Assembly: GCA_009699565.1 (NCBI GenBank)
Contig: WLNX01000015.1
Span: 1-16,705, forward strand
Source: Actinomycetota bacterium
GTDB taxonomy: Bacteria > Actinomycetota > Thermoleophilia > Solirubrobacterales > Solirubrobacteraceae
Direction: 5' to 3'
Length of the DNA: 16,705 nucleotides
The notes beneath the pieces were generated by a model that saw only the letters and a list, made by a program, of their open reading frames with translations, searched no databases and was not told the DNA's origin. Of the stretch, positions 12,907-16,705 are shown piece by piece. Position 1 is the stretch's first letter. Each line of letters starts with the position of its first letter. The translations under genes and the position numbers were made by a program.

Positions 12907-14382
12907 ATGGCATCAGCACAGGTTGATCATCACGAGATGTTGAAGTCGATGAGTTGGTGGGACGGCTTCGTTGTCGCACTCGCCAACCCAGGCTTCCTGA
13001 TCGCTGCACTTGGCGGTTCAATCGGAGCACTCGGAACGACAGGCGCCGTTGTCCTTTGGACGATCTCGGTGCTGTTTGGCGCGATGCAGAACAACATCTA
13101 CGCCGAGCTCGCGACGATGTTCCCGAACAAGTCCGGCGGACTTGCCGTTTACGCCCACGAGGCGTTCCGCAAGTACACGAACTTCGTCGGCCCGATCGTG
13201 GCATTCGGCTACTGGATGGGTTGGTCGGTCGTGCTTTCGATCAACGGCCTGATCGTCGGAACGCTGATCGTCACGCAATGGTTCCCTGACGCCACTTGGA
13301 CCAGCGGCCAGCAGGCTGCCGACTCGATCGGATTCGGGCTGAGCTGGCCGATCATCATCGGAGCTGCGGCGATTGTGATCGTCTGGCTTTTCAACATCTT
13401 TGGCGTTCGGCCAGCGGTCTGGTTCGGATACATCACCGGCGGACTGCTGCTGATCCCCGCCTTCGTACTGATGTTCCTCCCCTACATCACCGGCGACTGG
13501 TCGTCATCGAACATGCAGTGGGAGATCGGCGCCAACGGCGGCTTCTTCCTCGCCGTCACCTGGCTCTACTTCATGTGCTGGTCGGCGTATGGCTTCGAGG
13601 CTGTTGCGTCGTTCGCACCGGAGTACCACGACACCGAGGTGGACACGCCGCTCGCACTGCGCGCATCGGCGCTCTTCTCGATTGTTGTCTACGTGCTGCT
13701 GCCGCTCGGACTGGGCGGCACGCTCGGCACGGGCGCAGTTGCCGACGACCCGACGTTCATTGCCTTCTACGTGACGGCATTTGACACGCTCGTCGGAAGC
13801 GCGCTGGCGAACGTGATGGTCGTCTGCCTTGTCGCAGGCCTTGTCCTCTCGATGAACACGGCGACGATGGACGGCGCAAGGGCGCTGTTCGGAATCTCCA
13901 AGGAGGGCATGACGCTGACGCAGCTCGGGAAGCTGAGCAGCAGGAAGGTGCCGAGCTTCGCGATGACCTTGGACATGGTGATCAACATCCTGTTGATCGT
14001 CTTCTTCCACGGCGTGATCGCGATCCTCGCGGTCTCGAACGTCGGCTACGTGCTTGCGACGGTGTGCGCGCTGTTTGGATTCGTCCTACTGCGCAAGGAT
14101 CGCCCGAATTGGCCGAGGCCGATCAAGCTGTCGAAGCCTTGGGTCGGAATTGCATTCCTGCTCGCGTGCGTGAACCTGTTCCTGCTGGTCTGTGGTGGAT
14201 TCCTCTACGCAGACACCTATGGATACGGGCTCAACAAGACACTGATCGGGGTGGCCGTACTTGTGGTGGCCTTCCTGCTCTACATCTTCCGCCACGTGGT
14301 CCAGGACAAGGGCAAGATTCGCTTCCGCGACCCTGCCCAGCCAATGCCGGACGACCAGCCGGTGGTTCCCACCTCCGCCTAG
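12907..14382 (+). CDS. APC-family amino acid/amine permease
   Basis: A 491-residue integral membrane transporter with about 12 hydrophobic helices. The first begins WWDGFVVALANPGFLIAALG, the typical unwound TM1 region (substrate binding in APC transporters), followed by FGAMQNNIYAELATMFPNKSGG, which matches the conserved E-L-x-x-x-x-P-x-S-G-G loop of amino acid permeases. APC carriers usually couple import to protons or exchange. The ATG at 12907 is chosen because AGAGG lies five bases upstream and the protein then begins with family-like MASAQVDHHEMLK. The in-frame ATG at 12799 would add 36 residues across the promoter and operator. The substrate is not readable from the sequence; an amine or amino acid used by the neighbouring ligase is likely. 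A strong hairpin follows the stop. Confidence 0.88.
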   Translation: MASAQVDHHEMLKSMSWWDGFVVALANPGFLIAALGGSIGALGTTGAVVLWTISVLFGAMQNNIYAELATMFPNKSGGLAVYAHEAFRKYTNFVGPIVAFGYWMGWSVVLSINGLIVGTLIVTQWFPDATWTSGQQAADSIGFGLSWPIIIGAAAIVIVWLFNIFGVRPAVWFGYITGGLLLIPAFVLMFLPYITGDWSSSNMQWEIGANGGFFLAVTWLYFMCWSAYGFEAVASFAPEYHDTEVDTPLALRASALFSIVVYVLLPLGLGGTLGTGAVADDPTFIAFYVTAFDTLVGSALANVMVVCLVAGLVLSMNTATMDGARALFGISKEGMTLTQLGKLSSRKVPSFAMTLDMVINILLIVFFHGVIAILAVSNVGYVLATVCALFGFVLLRKDRPNWPRPIKLSKPWVGIAFLLACVNLFLLVCGGFLYADTYGYGLNKTLIGVAVLVVAFLLYIFRHVVQDKGKIRFRDPAQPMPDDQPVVPTSA

Positions 14383-14435
14383 TCGGAGTGAAGGATGCGG
14401 CTGCTGCCACCTGGGCAGCTGCCGCAGCGAATGAC

Positions 14436-14460
14436 AAGCGGGGGCCATTGGCCCCCGCTT
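14436..14460 (+). terminator. Strong intrinsic-type hairpin after the permease
   Basis: AAGCGGGGGCC and GGCCCCCGCTT form a perfect 11-base-pair stem around the loop ATT, starting 53 bases after the permease stop. There is no T-run after it, as is common in high-GC Actinobacteria. The symmetry would let it work on both strands. The rest of the 196-base gap (14383-14578) shows no gene or other recognisable feature. Confidence 0.8.
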
Positions 14461-14578
14461 CGTCGTTCAGGGGTCGCTGAGACTGGGCAGCAGCGACTAG
14501 TAGGGCTGGAGCGGCCGAGCGGCGAAGCTCCGGCAGTGCTCAGGCGCGCAAGCTCAAGCTGTGAAAGGCGCCGCTCGA

Positions 14579-15100
14579 CTACTTGGATTCTGCCCGCAAA
14601 TCCCAGGTCGGCAGATCGCTGATCGCCTTCTGGAAAGCGCGTCGGTGTGGGCGGCGCAGAATCATGAACCACATCACGATCACGCTTGGCAGAAGAATGA
14701 AGACGGCGAAGATGTTGCCCGTCAGCGTGAAGAAGATCGCCAGCGAGATCGAGACCACGCCGAGGATGATCGGCAGCATCCGGAAGCGGAACTGGGTCTT
14801 GCGCAGCTTTTCGTACTGATCGCGCGGGATCCTCTCCGTGTCGTAGACGCGATCACAGCTCGGGCATGTCCAACGGTCGCCGTAGCGCAGTTCGACCACC
14901 TCTCCGCACTCACAGGTGACGGTGATTGCCGGCCCGCGCAGGACGGAACCTGGCGTCTCGTGGCCAAGGCGCTCACGCTGGCTGAAAGGTGTCCTCTTGC
15001 GCCGCTTAATCCCGAGCGGACCCTTCATGTACTGCGGCTCCGAGCCGGAGCCGAGATCGAGCTCTCCTGATTCGGTGCGCGAGCGACCGCGCTTACCCAT
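14579..15100 (-). CDS. Zinc-ribbon protein with two membrane helices, unknown function
   Basis: A 173-residue protein. The N-terminal 50 residues are basic and probably disordered (MGKRGRSR, IKRRKR). A zinc-ribbon-like element follows with Cys63, Cys65, Cys79 and Cys82 (CEC ... CPSC), probably one bound zinc. Then come a charged helix (about 93-106) and two hydrophobic segments at about 108-126 and 129-148, with a basic tail (RRPHRR). The layout suggests a cytoplasmic zinc ribbon anchored by a helical hairpin. I do not recognise a named family. It is a single gene between the permease terminator and the glutamine-synthetase-like gene, from which it is divergent. A TAGGAT -10-like box is at 15135-15140. 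Whether it belongs functionally to the amine cluster is unclear. Confidence 0.7.
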   Translation of the reverse strand: MGKRGRSRTESGELDLGSGSEPQYMKGPLGIKRRKRTPFSQRERLGHETPGSVLRGPAITVTCECGEVVELRYGDRWTCPSCDRVYDTERIPRDQYEKLRKTQFRFRMLPIILGVVSISLAIFFTLTGNIFAVFILLPSVIVMWFMILRRPHRRAFQKAISDLPTWDLRAESK

Positions 15101-15134
15101 GAGTTTGAACCATCTCTCTCAGCAGCATTTCGTC

Positions 15135-15140
15135 ATCCTA
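15135..15140 (-). promoter_or_regulatory. -10 box for the zinc-ribbon membrane protein gene
   Basis: On the minus strand TAGGAT (TANNNT) lies 34 bases before the ATG at 15100, with a GAGAGAG purine run in the leader. No acceptable -35 was found. Confidence 0.3.
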
Positions 15141-15220
15141 GTCTGCCGCCGGGCCGCCCGCTGGAAGAGGCGGCGAAGGCTCCCGAAAACAAACCCTGCA
15201 CGGCTGGGCGATCGGGACTA

Positions 15221-15231
15221 TTGTACGAATT
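15221..15231. promoter_or_regulatory. TTGTACGAATT site upstream of the glutamine-synthetase-like gene
   Basis: TTGTACGAATT overlaps the upstream edge of the -35 box of the ligase promoter. It matches ten of eleven bases of TTGTACAAATT, found on the minus strand at the ACAD-gene palindrome (12207-12216 and flank). It may be a shared operator. Confidence 0.38.
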
Positions 15232-15260
15232 TGACCTAAGACGTCCCGATGAGGCATTAT
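15231..15260 (+). promoter_or_regulatory. Promoter of the glutamine-synthetase-like gene
   Basis: TTGACC (15231-15236), 18 bases, then CATTAT (15255-15260, four of six to TATAAT). The predicted start near 15267 leaves about 47 bases of leader with GGGAGAGGG about ten bases before the ATG at 15314. Confidence 0.55.
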
Positions 15261-15313
15261 CGCGCTTCACCGGTTCAGAACCGACAGTCCACAACGGGAG
15301 AGGGATTCGATTT

Positions 15314-16705
15314 ATGGCCGAAGTCAACGGAGTGAAGATGGGTGGAGGAATCAGCGATGTGCTGGAAACCCCACGTACAGCCTCAACGCCAAAGACGCTT
15401 GAGGAGGCACGCAACGCTCCCGGCCGACGCGAGAAGATCGAGGAGCTGACCAAGCGGATCGAAGCCGAAGGCATCGACTACGTCTACTTCCAGCAGGTCT
15501 CGATCACAGGACGCGTGCTCGGCAAGGGCGTCGTCGCCTCCTACTTCCCCCAGGTCGCTGAGAAGGGTTACCAGCTCGTCTACGGCGCAACTGCCAACCT
15601 CTTCACCGACCGCCATGGCGATTACATCGGCTTCACCCCGGACGACTCAGAGCTGGCGGCAATCGCCGACCTTGACACCTTCCAGGTGCTGCCGTGGGAG
15701 CCGCGCGTGGCGCGAGTCTTCTGCGACTGTTACGACACCGAAAGCGGCGAACGGCTCGACGCCGACCCACGCCAGAACCTCAAGCAAGTAGTTGAGCGCT
15801 TCGAAGAGGAGCTTGGCCTCCACTTCCTGATCGGAATCGAGCCGGAGATGATGTGGCTGCGCAAGCCGCTTCCGGGCGAGGCGCCTGTCGGCGTCACGGA
15901 GCCCTACTGCTACCACATCCATCAGTTCGAAGAACTGCGTCCGGTGCTGCTCGACGTTGTCGAATACGGCCAGAAGATGGGCCTCGACATGAGCTACGGC
16001 GACCATGAGGATGCCCCCGGCCAGCTGGAGCTGAACTTCCGCTTTGACCGTCCGGTCAAGACCGCCGACAACATCACGACCTACCGTCAGATCTGCGCCG
16101 CGGTCGGCCGCAAGCACGACCTGCTGCCGACGTTCATGCCGAAGCCGTTCACCGGCGTGGCGGCAAACGGCCATCACCACCACTTCACTCTCGTCGATGA
16201 CGATGGCAACAACGTCTTCGCCGATCCGGACGGCCCGGCGTCGCTCTCGGAGACGGGACTTCAGTTCCTCGGTGGGCTGCTCGAGCACTTCCACGCGCTG
16301 ATGTGCGTGGGCAACCCGACCGTCAACTCGTACGTGCGCATGTGGGACACCGGGTTCTGGGCGCCGATCTACCGCAACTGGGGCTGGCAGAACCGCACCT
16401 GCACCGTGCGCGTAGCCAGCGGCGGGCGCTTCGAGTACCGCGGCGTCGACTCGTCTTGCAACCCGTACCTGACGGTTGCGACGCTGCTCAACGCTGGCCT
16501 CGACGGGCTACACAAGAAGATCGATCCAGGCCCGCCGCAGGTAGGCAACACCTACGAGCTTCTAAAGGCCGGCGCCAAGATCGAAAAGGTTCCGGACAAC
16601 CTTGGCCAAGCACTCGACGAGCTCGCCAAGGACGATGTTGTCAAGGGCGCAATGCCCGGCAAGCTCTACGAGATCTTCAACCATTACAAGCGCGATGAGT
16701 GGGAA
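15314..16705 (+). CDS. Glutamine-synthetase-fold ligase, probably gamma-glutamyl-amine synthetase (C-terminal end missing)
   Basis: 464 codons are present and only a short tail is likely missing beyond the right edge. The GS fold is clear: beta-grasp (about 54-140), GIEPEMMW (174-181), DHEDAPGQLELNF (230-242), NGHHHHFTL (285-293), GNPTVNSYVRM (333-343) and RFEYRGVDSSCNPYL (372-386). These include the metal-binding glutamates, histidines and the R-x-E-x-R glutamate/ATP site. By alignment with Salmonella GlnA, Asp50 (FDGSS) becomes Tyr90 (VYGAT) and flap Glu327 (GFEAPV) becomes Trp349 (GFWAPI); both normally build the ammonium site. The enzyme therefore probably joins glutamate to an amine rather than to ammonia, as GlnA3/GlnA4, PuuA or methylamide synthetases do. 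No tyrosine adenylylation loop was identified. Its start has a good purine-rich Shine-Dalgarno. The nearby permease and oxygenases fit amine use. Confidence 0.87.
   Translation, partial: MAEVNGVKMGGGISDVLETPRTASTPKTLEEARNAPGRREKIEELTKRIEAEGIDYVYFQQVSITGRVLGKGVVASYFPQVAEKGYQLVYGATANLFTDRHGDYIGFTPDDSELAAIADLDTFQVLPWEPRVARVFCDCYDTESGERLDADPRQNLKQVVERFEEELGLHFLIGIEPEMMWLRKPLPGEAPVGVTEPYCYHIHQFEELRPVLLDVVEYGQKMGLDMSYGDHEDAPGQLELNFRFDRPVKTADNITTYRQICAAVGRKHDLLPTFMPKPFTGVAANGHHHHFTLVDDDGNNVFADPDGPASLSETGLQFLGGLLEHFHALMCVGNPTVNSYVRMWDTGFWAPIYRNWGWQNRTCTVRVASGGRFEYRGVDSSCNPYLTVATLLNAGLDGLHKKIDPGPPQVGNTYELLKAGAKIEKVPDNLGQALDELAKDDVVKGAMPGKLYEIFNHYKRDEWE

Noticed and set aside
1..16705. CRISPR arrays, tRNA/rRNA genes, transposases, phage genes, attachment sites, toxin-antitoxin or defence genes
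   Set aside because: None was recognised by reading both strands: no spaced repeats, no recombinase or transposase motifs, no flanking direct repeats.

Overview
The window comes from a high-GC bacterium. Several signs point to an actinobacterium: TANNNT-type -10 boxes placed immediately before start codons (leaderless pattern), a Sap/GAP-family membrane protein, PASTA repeats and alanine-rich lipoproteins. Thermoleophilia (Solirubrobacterales-like) is my best guess, but this is inference; there is no rRNA or marker gene here. No tRNA, rRNA, CRISPR array, insertion sequence or phage gene was seen. The longest gene-free stretch is about 210 bases.

Layout, left part (1-6506), mostly cell-envelope and housekeeping-type genes. 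On the minus strand a small ABM-fold monooxygenase precedes a short-chain dehydrogenase that runs off the left edge. Divergent from these is a lipoprotein carrying four PASTA repeats. It converges with a minus-strand pair, a small Ser/Gly-rich lipoprotein and an ApbE-type FAD:protein FMN transferase, driven by a good TTGACA-17-TACTGT promoter. Next come a large secreted S15/CocE-type hydrolase (minus) and, divergent from it, a six-helix Sap/GAP-family membrane protein (plus).

Layout, right part (6559-16705), which reads as one catabolic island. Plus strand: a PhyH-type Fe(II)/2-oxoglutarate dioxygenase, translationally coupled (TGATG) to a flavin reductase fused to a cyclic-nucleotide-binding domain. 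Convergent on the minus strand: an acyl-CoA-dehydrogenase-fold flavoprotein followed by a 776-residue fusion of a DUF1989-type module with a GcvT-like aminomethyltransferase. Then a Usp-like protein (minus) divergent from an APC-family amino acid/amine permease (plus) with a strong terminator hairpin, a zinc-ribbon two-helix membrane protein (minus), and at the right edge a glutamine-synthetase-fold ligase (plus, nearly complete).

How the genes may work together (inference). By alignment, the glutamine-synthetase-like enzyme lacks both acidic residues that form the ammonium site of true glutamine synthetase, so it is probably a gamma-glutamyl-amine ligase. The acyl-CoA-dehydrogenase-like protein lacks a glutamate at both usual catalytic-base positions, and a flavin reductase is encoded nearby. 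It may therefore be a reduced-flavin monooxygenase, as in the isobutylamine N-hydroxylase family. With a permease, an oxygenase and a tetrahydrofolate-linked C1-transfer protein, this suggests uptake, gamma-glutamyl activation, oxidation and C1 recovery of an unidentified (N-methyl or N-alkyl) amine. Palindromic operator candidates lie at the promoters of the flavoprotein, permease and ligase genes.
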